Positions 1 through 6,410 of a stretch of DNA of 18,516 nt are shown piece by piece. The notes under the pieces are model-generated. The model was not told the DNA's origin and ran no database searches. It saw nothing but the letters and a program-made list of their open reading frames with translations. Source of the DNA: JBDTVS01 sp040007095. GTDB lineage: Bacteria; Acidobacteriota; Vicinamibacteria; Vicinamibacterales; CAVVIG01. The stretch is taken from contig JBDTVS010000195.1 of the NCBI GenBank assembly GCA_040007095.1, forward strand, positions 1 to 18,516. The letters run 5' to 3'. The position numbers were made by a program, and so were the translations under genes. How positions within the stretch are numbered: the first letter of the stretch is position 1; each line of letters starts with the position of its first letter.

Positions 1-1
1 G

Positions 2-54
2 GGCGGGCGCCTCGACGCCCAGAATTGCACACGTTATTCATCTACGGGTCCTAA
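2..54 (+). repeat. Left copy of 53-bp window-terminal inverted repeat
   Basis: Bases 2-54 match the reverse complement of 18464-18516 at 52 of 53 positions; the only difference is T26, which is G in the other copy. The outer part can fold: GGGCG at 5-9 pairs with CGCCC at 16-20. Similarity stops at base 55. No coding capacity is visible. It may be the end of a dispersed repeat where an assembly broke, or a terminal inverted repeat of a large element; the sequence alone does not decide. Confidence 0.93.
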
Positions 55-148
55 GAGCGCATTTCATCGGTCAGGTTTCAAGTCTACCGTTTGAAGTCTG
101 CAGCCACGGGCTTGTGGTGAACCGCCTTGGAGCGTTGCGAAATCAGAC

Positions 149-176
149 AACCACAAAGAGCACAAAGCTCACGAAG
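149..176 (+). repeat. Dispersed intergenic repeat, CACAAAG subtype, half copy
   Basis: These 28 bases match 7855-7882 with one difference (G against A). The block is a run of ACCACAAAG, CACAAAG and CACGAAG units just downstream of the leftward gene ending at 201. Unlike the copy at 7855-7905, it has no complementary right arm, so it looks like a half or decayed copy. The rest of 55-200 shows nothing recognisable. Confidence 0.8.
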
Positions 177-200
177 AAGACCGATTATTCTTTTTGGTAC

Positions 201-1232
201 TCAGCGGGGCGGGAACGGCACCGCCTCGTGGTCGTCCGAGCGGGCGGCGCTGAGGATGTTCTTCATCGCGTAGTTGCCTTCGTGGCAAGCGTACTCGAAC
301 ATGCCGTAGTCCGAATGCCGCGTGAACGGCAGCGCCACCTTCCAGGGCCGCACCCAGGTCCGCGGATCGGTCACCGTGGCTTCATACTGAATGGTGTCCA
401 CGCCGGTGCGGGTCAGGCGTTCGACCAGTCGGAGATCGGCGCTGGTGGGCGCGGTGTTGCCGTTGCGGGTCATGCCGACTCTTCCGTTGAAGTTCGTGGT
501 CTCAATCACGAGGGTGTCGCCTTCCCAGTGCCCGCGGGAGTCGCCCATGTACTGCCGGATTTTCGCGCCGATGTGCGGCCGCCCGTCGAGCGGAATACTG
601 CGGGTCTCGTGAATCATCTCGTTGCGGATGATCACGTAGCCGGGAATCTGGAAGATCTCGTTGCCCATGTTGTACGCCGTCGGCATCATCGACGCGAGCA
701 CGCCGCGGCTGATGCATCGGTCGTACGGACCGAGGTCCTCGAAATTGTCGAACGGGTGGTGGACGACCGCCTCAGGGAAATCCAGATAGTACGTGCTCCT
801 GGCCGTTTCGAATCGCTGTTGGCCCTCGGCCGTCAGCGGCGGGAGTCGTCCGTCAGCCGGCTCGACGATGAGCGAGGCCTGACGCGAAGGGATGCCCGTT
901 TCTCCCCAGCCTCTGGGCCGGGCGCTCTGTGCGGACGCCCGGGCCTTCAATTCCTCGTCGCCGAGCACGGCTTTTCCAGCCAGTTCCGGTGGTCGCTCGT
1001 ACGGGGTTCCCTGCATGTCGATGCTGGGCCAGAGGCCCTGGAGATCCGGATCGCCCCATGGGGTCTTCGGCACGGCCCACTGACGCGCGGGCCTTGCCGC
1101 GCCGGCGCTGCCGGATCTCGTGCCACCCGCTATGATCGCCGGTCCTTGCGCCGCGGCCAGAGGCGGCGCGGCGATCGCGAGAATGGCGAGGGCGTGCGCA
1201 AACGACTGGATGACGCCTTTCCGCTTCCTCAC
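201..1232 (-). CDS. Secreted protein of unknown function, WGDPDLQGLW type
   Basis: This 343-residue protein starts at GTG 1230-1232, with a Shine-Dalgarno AAGGGAGG on the minus strand at 1237-1244. The N-terminus (MRKRK, then a hydrophobic Ala/Leu/Ile stretch to about residue 28) looks like a Sec signal peptide, so the product is probably periplasmic or extracellular. Landmarks are TPWGDPDLQGLW near residue 60, DRCISRGVL, YVIIRNEMIHETRSIPLDGR and GDSRGHWEGDTLVIETTNF. Proteins with this WGDPDL-to-GHWEGDTLVIETTNF layout are familiar as multi-copy secreted families in Acidobacteriota, but I know of no biochemical function. A divergent promoter candidate lies at 1357-1383. The gene transcribes away from the tannase-family gene and may share its regulatory gap. 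Confidence 0.88.
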   Translation of the reverse strand: MRKRKGVIQSFAHALAILAIAAPPLAAAQGPAIIAGGTRSGSAGAARPARQWAVPKTPWGDPDLQGLWPSIDMQGTPYERPPELAGKAVLGDEELKARASAQSARPRGWGETGIPSRQASLIVEPADGRLPPLTAEGQQRFETARSTYYLDFPEAVVHHPFDNFEDLGPYDRCISRGVLASMMPTAYNMGNEIFQIPGYVIIRNEMIHETRSIPLDGRPHIGAKIRQYMGDSRGHWEGDTLVIETTNFNGRVGMTRNGNTAPTSADLRLVERLTRTGVDTIQYEATVTDPRTWVRPWKVALPFTRHSDYGMFEYACHEGNYAMKNILSAARSDDHEAVPFPPR

Positions 1233-1356
1233 AGTGCCTCCCTTCGCTGACTTCGCGTGGCTTTACCGCCCGAGGTGAAAGTCTGACTGCATTCGACGGA
1301 CGATGCATCCCCGGGCGCTGTAACGAAAAAGACGACAAGTCGACGCGCCCCCACAC

Positions 1357-1383
1357 GTTATGCCCGCGCATGTGCAGTGTCAA
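1357..1383 (-). promoter_or_regulatory. Candidate sigma-70-like promoter for the secreted protein gene at 201-1232
   Basis: On the minus strand a perfect TTGACA (plus 1378-1383) is followed after 15 bases by CATAAC (plus 1357-1362), which matches TATAAT at four of six positions. The spacer is about two bases short of the optimum. Transcription would start near 1350, leaving a leader of roughly 110 bases before the GTG at 1232. A tandem 16-bp repeat abuts the -35 box. Confidence 0.4.
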
Positions 1384-1414
1384 CACACATATGGCTCCAC
1401 ACACATATAGCTCC
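1383..1414. repeat. Two tandem 16-bp direct repeats next to a -35 box
   Basis: Units 1383-1398 (ACACACATATGGCTCC) and 1399-1414 (ACACACATATAGCTCC) are adjacent and differ at one base. They lie immediately upstream, on the minus strand, of the TTGACA box at 1378-1383. That position suits an activator or repressor binding site, but no regulator gene is in the window. Confidence 0.75.
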
Positions 1415-1500
1415 ATCGTGCCTTAGTTCGACGTTACCACCGAGTCGTCATGGGCCGGGGCACACCCCATAGCATGGAAACGTGAGCGCATTACGAACTG

Positions 1501-1536
1501 CGTAGTGTCCGGCTTCAGCCTGGCTTCAGCCGGACC
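1501..1536 (+). repeat. 36-bp GGCTTCAGCC dispersed repeat, copy 1
   Basis: This 36-bp block contains two direct GGCTTCAGCC units separated by one T, flanked by GTAGTGTCC and GGACC. It equals the reverse complement of 10956-10991 except for the central base. Nothing suggests that it is translated. Confidence 0.85.
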
Positions 1537-1568
1537 GGGACGTTTGCACCGACATTTTCTGAGCCGCA

Positions 1569-1620
1569 CACCGAGTGCACCGAGGCACGATTGGGATTTC
1601 TCTCGGTGATCTCGTGGTTC
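1569..1620. repeat. Dispersed intergenic palindromic repeat, CACCGAG subtype
   Basis: A left arm of CACCGAG-type units (CACCGAGTGCACCGAGGCAC) is followed by a short spacer and a right arm with TCTCTCGGTGATCTCGTGG, which is partly complementary to it. It shares the 17-mer CCGAGTGCACCGAGGCA and TCTCTCGGTG with the copy at 9562-9609. It sits in the gap before the tannase-family gene. Confidence 0.8.
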
Positions 1621-1704
1621 GTCTACGCAGATCCGCATGGATCGCGATCGGTTGGTGTGATACCGTGGCGGCGTTTTCCGCAGTGTTTCCCAGGGTCCTT
1701 GAAC

Positions 1705-1711
1705 GAGGAGG
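1705..1711 (+). promoter_or_regulatory. Ribosome binding site fixing the tannase-family start
   Basis: GAGGAGG lies five bases before ATG 1717. An open frame continues upstream to about 1591, but this strong site and the hydrophobic N-terminus directly after 1717 argue for the internal ATG. Confidence 0.85.
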
Positions 1712-1716
1712 CTGCC

Positions 1717-3285
1717 ATGACCAGCATCGCCCTTCTGCTCCTTGCCGCCGCCGCTGCAACACCGTGCGAGAGCCTGGCGAGCCTCAAACTTGCCGATGTG
1801 ACCATTACCAGCGCTGCGGTGGTTCCCGAAGGTCCGCCCCCCGCGCGCGGCACCGGTGCCGGCGGCGCCGCCCGTGGCGGAGGACGCGGCGCAGCGGCCC
1901 CCCAGGCGCAGGCGGCAGCGCCCCAAGCGGCACAACAGCCGGCAACGCGAGGCGGTGCGCCTCCCGCGAACATTCCGGCCCATTGCCGCGTCCAGATGAC
2001 GCTCAAGCCGACCTCGGACTCCTTGATCAACATGGAGCTCTGGATGCCGACAGCGGACTGGAACGGGAAGTTCATGGGCGTGGGCAACGGCGGCTTTGCG
2101 GGCTCCATCCAGGGCTTGACGAATGAAATGCCCCAGGCGCTGCGGCTCGGCTATGCAACCGCGGGAACCGACACCGGCCACCAGGATCCGGGCGGCGACT
2201 GGGCCATCGGACATCCTGAAAAAATGGTCGATTTCGGCTACCGCGCCACGCATGTGATGACCTTGACCGCGAAGCAGATAGTCAAGGTCTTCTACGATCA
2301 GAACGCGAAGTACTCGTATTTCAAGGGATGCTCCACCGGCGGGCGCATGGCGCTGATGGAAGCGCAGAGGTATCCCGACGACTACAACGGCATTATTGCC
2401 GGCTCTCTGGCCAATCGTCACATCCACATGTGGACCGCAGGCGTGGCCCGAAGCATCGAGCTGTCGCGTCATCCGGAAGGAAGCCTCACGGCGGAGAAGG
2501 CGGCGCTGGTCAACCAGATGGTGACGAGCACCTGCGATACCCTCAAGGAAGGATTTCTGAACAATCCACGGCAGTGCAAGGTGGACTTCTCGAAGCTGCT
2601 GTGCGCCGCGAACAACGACGACGCCACCTGCCTGACGGCCGCGCAATTGAAGACCGTCAACACCTTCTACGGCGGAGTCAAGAACGCGAAAGGCGAACTG
2701 ATCTTTTCCGGACAGGCGCTTGGCAATCCGATCGGCGCCCTGCGCGCCACGAATCAGTCTCCGGGTGGCACGTTCGACATCGTCCGCATCGCGCTCAACG
2801 ATCCGCATCTCGACTGGCAGAAGTTCGATCTCGACCGGGACATGCCGCTGATCGATAAAGCGGTCGGCTACGTCGACTCGGTCGATCCGGATCTCAGCAA
2901 GTTCAAGAAGAGCGGCGGCAAGCTGCTGCTGACGCACGGATGGGCCGACACCGGCATCACGCCGGAGACCTCGATCTGGTACTACGATTCCGTCCTCGAC
3001 AAGATGGGCAGGAATCAGAGCGACTGGGTGCGTCTGTTCATGGCGCCCGGCATGGGGCATTGTGGCGGAGGTCCCGGCGTCAATGCGTTCGATTCCATCG
3101 GCACGCTCGAGAAGTGGGTGGAAAAGGGCGTGGCGCCCGATCAGATGTTGGGAACGGGAGCGCAGGGCCTGACGCGTCCGTTGTGTCCATATCCACAATA
3201 CGCGGAATACAAAGGCACCGGGTCTTTGAAAGACGGGGCGAATTGGACCTGTAAGGCGGCGGCGCCTGGATCCAAAGGAAAGTGA
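1717..3285 (+). CDS. Tannase/feruloyl esterase family hydrolase, secreted
   Basis: This 522-residue serine esterase belongs to the tannase/feruloyl esterase family, whose members cleave galloyl or hydroxycinnamoyl (ferulate-type) esters. The family's CS-D-HC signature is complete: GCSTGGR with nucleophile Ser206 next to Cys205, HGWADTG with Asp411, and GMGHCGGG with His448 next to Cys449. In the family the two Cys residues form a disulfide that joins the catalytic Ser and His. A short hydrophobic leader (MTSIALLLLAAAAA) precedes CESLASLKLADVTIT, the usual mature start. Residues of about 42-90 are a Gly/Ala/Pro/Gln-rich low-complexity insert, possibly a flexible linker. The stop overlaps the next start by one base (TGATG), so the MBL-fold hydrolase downstream is probably translationally coupled. 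Exact substrate is unknown. Confidence 0.93.
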   Translation: MTSIALLLLAAAAATPCESLASLKLADVTITSAAVVPEGPPPARGTGAGGAARGGGRGAAAPQAQAAAPQAAQQPATRGGAPPANIPAHCRVQMTLKPTSDSLINMELWMPTADWNGKFMGVGNGGFAGSIQGLTNEMPQALRLGYATAGTDTGHQDPGGDWAIGHPEKMVDFGYRATHVMTLTAKQIVKVFYDQNAKYSYFKGCSTGGRMALMEAQRYPDDYNGIIAGSLANRHIHMWTAGVARSIELSRHPEGSLTAEKAALVNQMVTSTCDTLKEGFLNNPRQCKVDFSKLLCAANNDDATCLTAAQLKTVNTFYGGVKNAKGELIFSGQALGNPIGALRATNQSPGGTFDIVRIALNDPHLDWQKFDLDRDMPLIDKAVGYVDSVDPDLSKFKKSGGKLLLTHGWADTGITPETSIWYYDSVLDKMGRNQSDWVRLFMAPGMGHCGGGPGVNAFDSIGTLEKWVEKGVAPDQMLGTGAQGLTRPLCPYPQYAEYKGTGSLKDGANWTCKAAAPGSKGK

Positions 3286-4151
3286 TGAGGCGAAGAGGCT
3301 TTGTCGGCATCATGGGCGTGGCCTTGGTGCTGGCCGCGAGCGCTTACATCGCACGGGCCCAGGCCCACAAACCGCCGAAGCCTCCCCCGTCGCTGCGACT
3401 CTACATCTTCGACTGCGGCGTCATCCACACGACCAACGGCGATGCCTACTCGCTGAAAAAGGAGGAGATGGCCTCGACCGAGATGTCCGTCCCGTGCATC
3501 CTGATCGCCCACCCGAAGGGCACCTTGATGTGGGACAACGGCTACATTCCCGATCGGGCGTTTCCTCCCGGCGGGGGTCCGGCTACCGCTGGCGTCGTCA
3601 CGCAGGACAAGCCGCTGCTGCCCCAGATGGCAGCCGCCGAGTACTCGCCGAGCGACATCACGTATCTCTCGATGTCCCACTATCATGGCGACCACGTCGC
3701 CAATGCGAACGCGTTTGCCAGCGCCACCTGGCTGGTGCGAAAGGTGGAGCGTGACCGAATGTTCGCGGACACGCCGATTCCCCGCTCCGACCCGGCGAAC
3801 TACGGCGATCTGAAGACGAGTAAGACCATCCTCCTCGACAAAGACGAGTGGGACCTGTTCGGCGACGGTACCGTCGTGATCAAGGCCACGCCCGGGCACA
3901 CGCCGGGCCACAACGTGCTCTTTCTCAAACTCAAGAAGACGGGGCCGATCGTGCTGAGCGGCGATCTCTATCACTACCCCGAGGAGCGCACGCTCAATCG
4001 TCTGCCGGTGGCGGAGTTCGACAAGCAGCAGACCGCCGCATCGCGAGCCGAATTGGAAGGCTTTCTCAAGAAGACCGGCGCCAGCCTCTGGATCGAGCAC
4101 GACTTCGTCGCGAACGCCAAGATGAAGAAGGCGCCGGCATTCTACGAGTAA
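3285..4151 (+). CDS. Secreted metallo-beta-lactamase-fold hydrolase, lactonase-like
   Basis: This 288-residue MBL-fold protein has all expected metal ligands: His132-Tyr-His134-Gly-Asp136-His137 (the HxHxDH motif), His205 in PGHTPGH, Asp227 in LSGDLYHY and His272 in IEHDF. The overall pattern recalls N-acyl-homoserine lactonases, which open lactone rings with two zinc ions; substrate specificity cannot be read from sequence. A signal peptide ends near ARA|QA around residue 25, so it should be exported, unlike classic cytoplasmic AiiA lactonases. ATG 3285 overlaps the upstream stop as TGATG. GTG 3282 is the in-frame alternative and adds only one residue. A purine-rich AAAGGAAAG precedes it. 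It forms a two-gene operon with the tannase-family gene. Confidence 0.9.
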   Translation: MRRRGFVGIMGVALVLAASAYIARAQAHKPPKPPPSLRLYIFDCGVIHTTNGDAYSLKKEEMASTEMSVPCILIAHPKGTLMWDNGYIPDRAFPPGGGPATAGVVTQDKPLLPQMAAAEYSPSDITYLSMSHYHGDHVANANAFASATWLVRKVERDRMFADTPIPRSDPANYGDLKTSKTILLDKDEWDLFGDGTVVIKATPGHTPGHNVLFLKLKKTGPIVLSGDLYHYPEERTLNRLPVAEFDKQQTAASRAELEGFLKKTGASLWIEHDFVANAKMKKAPAFYE

Positions 4152-4180
4152 CACGCCGCGCGGCGGCGACCAATTCTTCG

Positions 4181-4675
4181 TTACGGATTCTTCATCGCCG
4201 AGTCCCAGTGCTCGTCGGCCTTGCCGTCCTTGATTCGCCACATGTCGAACCAGGTGGTGGTGTAGGTCTTTGACGGGTCCTTCGGATCCTTGTATTCGCG
4301 CGGCCACGCGACGCTGACGAGGTCCCCTTCGGCGGTCACCGAGACGATCTTGCTTTTCAGCGTCTTCTCGATCGGCTTGGGCTGCACCTTCATGACCTGC
4401 GTGAAGAACGTAATGACGCCGGCGCGGCCCGAGGCTGCATTGGGATTGTGCTGAATGTAGCGCTCGGTCAGGTACTTGTCGGCCAGCTCCCAGTGATTCG
4501 CTTCGAGCAGATCCCGGAAGATGGCGTACACCACCTGTTTGTTGGCATTCAGCTTCGGGTCGGGACTCTTGAAGAGCGCTTCCGCATCCGCAACGCCAAC
4601 GACCGGCGCTTGAGCCCGAACAGGCACTGCGACCAGGGCCAGAAACGACAAGACGACCAGGATGGAAGTTTTCAT
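4181..4675 (-). CDS. Secreted SnoaL-like (NTF2-fold) protein
   Basis: This 164-residue protein begins at ATG 4673-4675 and has a clear signal peptide (MKTSILVVLSFLALVAVPVRAQA). The mature part fits the small SnoaL-like/NTF2 alpha+beta barrel: a helical NKQVVYAIFRDLLEANHWELADKY section, the YIQHNPNAASGRAG segment typical of SnoaL-like proteins, and a strand-rich C-terminus ending in WFDMWRIKDGKADEHWDS. Family members include polyketide cyclases, steroid isomerase-like enzymes and many uncharacterised proteins, so a specific reaction cannot be assigned. The frame is open upstream to about 4813, but that extension lacks a signal. It converges with the MBL gene across a 29-bp gap and is divergent from the gene at 4876. 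Confidence 0.85.
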   Translation of the reverse strand: MKTSILVVLSFLALVAVPVRAQAPVVGVADAEALFKSPDPKLNANKQVVYAIFRDLLEANHWELADKYLTERYIQHNPNAASGRAGVITFFTQVMKVQPKPIEKTLKSKIVSVTAEGDLVSVAWPREYKDPKDPSKTYTTTWFDMWRIKDGKADEHWDSAMKNP

Positions 4676-4862
4676 GCAGGGATCCTGCGTGTCCGCGCGA
4701 CCCGCTGTCAAGCGTGGCGTCCACTCCCCCATTTTGGCGTCGAGGCAAGGCCGGCATGGCGGTCGATCTCTTGGTGACGGTGGCGTCGACCAGCCGGCCC
4801 GTGCTACAACCACCAGGCGAACGAGAGCCTCGAGAATCCCATCGAGCTCGAACGACGCGTTC

Positions 4863-4871
4863 GGAAGGAGG
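4863..4871 (+). promoter_or_regulatory. Ribosome binding site fixing the start at 4876
   Basis: GGAAGGAGG ends four bases before ATG 4876. The frame is open further upstream to 4714, but the signal-peptide-like N-terminus directly after 4876 supports this start. Confidence 0.8.
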
Positions 4872-4875
4872 CTTC

Positions 4876-5580
4876 ATGCGACACGGACGGTATGTTGGAC
4901 GAATGCTTTTCGTATTCGGTCTCGCGGCCTCGACGTCCGCGGTGTTCGCGCAGCAGGCGCCAGCCGGTCGGGGGCAGCCGGCCACCCCGGCACCGCCGGC
5001 CACTCGTCCGCCGCTCCTGTTCAAGGAAGAGTGGCGCGAGCCGCCGTTCAAAGGTGAACGCGACGACGTCAACCAGCGCTTCACACCGGCTGTCGTCGTC
5101 AACGATCGGATCGAGGCGAAGCTGTACGGACCGGACTCCCACGTCGTCCGGGCGGCTCAGCACGAAGGGCGAATCGATTTATGGACGGGAATGGCGACCT
5201 CACCTGTCGCGCTGACGCTGCGCGACAAGCGCAACTATGTGGACTTGACCGGCCTCGCCCGGTTGCGGTGGATCGTCCGCACAAACGCCATTCACACGCT
5301 CTACCCGGTAGTCAAACTCGCCGACGGCACGATGATCGCCGGTAATCGCGGGATTACGACCGACGGTGAGTTCCTGCAGGTCGAACTCGCCTTCGGCGGC
5401 ATGAAATGGTTCAAGCTGGATCCGGCCAAGGTCGTCGTCACGTCGGAAGTCGTCAATCCGAATCTCGGCAAAGTCGACGAGGTCGGGTTGGTCACGCTCG
5501 CACCCGCCGGCGGGCACGGGACCGCAGGGTCCGCGAACTTCTCCACCGTCGAGTTGTTCGCGAAGGCGGTGCCGCGATGA
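4876..5580 (+). CDS. Secreted protein of unknown function
   Basis: This 234-residue protein has a signal peptide (to about VFAQ, residue 26) followed by a short Pro/Ala/Gly-rich linker. The mature part reads PLLFKEEWREPP, ELKLYGP-like IEAKLYGPDSH, LWTGMATSPVALTLRDK, NYVDLTGLARLRWIVRT, VVKLADGTMIAGN and VDEVGLVTLAPAGGHG. Alternating short strands suggest a beta-sandwich, perhaps carbohydrate-binding-like; that is inference only. I recall homologues with the same LWTGM and DLTGLARIRW phrases in Acidobacteriota, always uncharacterised. The stop overlaps the next start as ATGA, so it is co-translated with the NTF2-like protein. Confidence 0.85.
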   Translation: MRHGRYVGRMLFVFGLAASTSAVFAQQAPAGRGQPATPAPPATRPPLLFKEEWREPPFKGERDDVNQRFTPAVVVNDRIEAKLYGPDSHVVRAAQHEGRIDLWTGMATSPVALTLRDKRNYVDLTGLARLRWIVRTNAIHTLYPVVKLADGTMIAGNRGITTDGEFLQVELAFGGMKWFKLDPAKVVVTSEVVNPNLGKVDEVGLVTLAPAGGHGTAGSANFSTVELFAKAVPR

Positions 5581-6410
5581 CGGATAGTCCGCGAGCGTTC
5601 TGGCCGACGGCGCTTCTGACCGTCACGATGTTGAGCACGGCGCACAGCCGCGCGCAGGTCCAGACGGCGCTGACCGATCAGGATCGAGCTGACATCAAGG
5701 CACTGACGGCTGCGTACGCCCCCGCGTTGCTCGGCTGCAAGGCGGATGAATACGCCGACTTGTTTGCCACGCCCGGCGGCTACTTCGGCAGCGGTCCTCG
5801 CGGCGAGGTCAGGGAACGAGAAGCCATCAAGGAGATGGTCCTCAGTTACGACCGCTGCCACCCCGGAGCTCCCCCGTCAGGCGAGCCGGTATCGGCGGCG
5901 CCAGCCGGCCGGGGACGAGGCACGCCCCGCCCGGCGCCGGTGATCGAATGGGCACCGGAGGGAGCCAAGTCCCGCGCCATCAACAGCAACGGCGGCGGCT
6001 ACTACGACGACGTCTACGTGAAGACGCCGAAGGGCTGGCGCTTCAAGTCGCGCAACGTTATATCGGACGCGGAGGTTGCCGCGCACCTCGCGACTGAGGA
6101 CTTCATCGAGATTCGTCAACTGGCTGGGGACGATCACGGTCACTACGAGAACCTGTATGGTCCGTATAACGGCCCGATCGGTCCTCGCAGTCCGTCGGCA
6201 GGTCGCGACGATCGGCCGTTTCGCACGTCCGGTTTGAAATTGACGCCGACCAAAGACGGCGTCGCCGGCCTGGCGTACCTTCGGGACAATGGTGGCCATT
6301 ACGAAGATCTCTACGTGAAGACACCGCAAGGCTGGAGGATCAAGGAACGGAAGTATTTCCCCCCGGAGAAGGGCAAACTGCTCTCGCAAGCGCCTTCACC
6401 GCCGCGGTGA
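5577..6410 (+). CDS. Secreted NTF2/SnoaL-like protein with internal duplication
   Basis: This 277-residue protein starts at ATG 5577 inside the upstream stop (ATGA). A signal peptide ends near SRAQ (about residue 27). Residues of about 32-162 resemble an NTF2/SnoaL-like fold: LTDQDRADIKALTAAYAPAL at the start and VYVKTPKGWRFKSRNV at the end. The C-terminal-strand motif then recurs: NGGGYYDDVYVKTPKGWRF from residue 138 and NGGHYEDLYVKTPQGWRI from residue 238, with a partial GHYENLYGPY near 185. The protein may therefore carry one and a half to two related domains. A Gly/Arg/Pro-rich insert lies near residues 108-122. Its last 71 bases overlap the convergent allG gene. Confidence 0.85.
   Translation: MTDSPRAFWPTALLTVTMLSTAHSRAQVQTALTDQDRADIKALTAAYAPALLGCKADEYADLFATPGGYFGSGPRGEVREREAIKEMVLSYDRCHPGAPPSGEPVSAAPAGRGRGTPRPAPVIEWAPEGAKSRAINSNGGGYYDDVYVKTPKGWRFKSRNVISDAEVAAHLATEDFIEIRQLAGDDHGHYENLYGPYNGPIGPRSPSAGRDDRPFRTSGLKLTPTKDGVAGLAYLRDNGGHYEDLYVKTPQGWRIKERKYFPPEKGKLLSQAPSPPR

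Larger units (their letters stand above)
1233..1716. other. Divergent intergenic region (484 bp)
   Basis: There is no credible gene between the divergent starts at 1232 and 1717. The region holds a promoter candidate facing left (1357-1383), a tandem 16-bp duplication against it (1383-1414), one copy of the 36-bp GGCTTCAGCC repeat (1501-1536) and one CACCGAG-type palindromic repeat (1569-1620). Open frames through the region belong to antisense or extended frames with no recognisable domain. Confidence 0.7.

Noticed and set aside
114..1250. 378-codon rightward frame antisense to the first secreted protein
   Set aside because: It runs through a repeat and mirrors a gene with signal peptide, ribosome binding site and conserved blocks.
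1423..3198. 591-codon open frame antisense to the tannase-family gene
   Set aside because: His/Arg/Val-rich composition without domains; it mirrors a well-supported gene and passes through intergenic repeats. Long antisense frames are expected at this GC content.
3285..4151. True beta-lactamase or antibiotic resistance gene
   Set aside because: The fold and ligand pattern fit the broad MBL hydrolase superfamily, closer to lactonases, and nothing indicates beta-lactam hydrolysis.
4154..4165. Bidirectional terminator between the convergent MBL and SnoaL-like genes
   Set aside because: CGCCGCGCGGCG is a perfect palindrome, but it leaves almost no loop and no T-run follows on either strand.
4805..4810. 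-10 box TACAAC upstream of the gene at 4876
   Set aside because: Only four of six matches and no -35 box at 16-18 bases; TTGGTGA lies too far away.
3141..5102. 653-codon leftward frame across the MBL gene and its neighbours
   Set aside because: It covers three real genes in other frames and has no recognisable motif.
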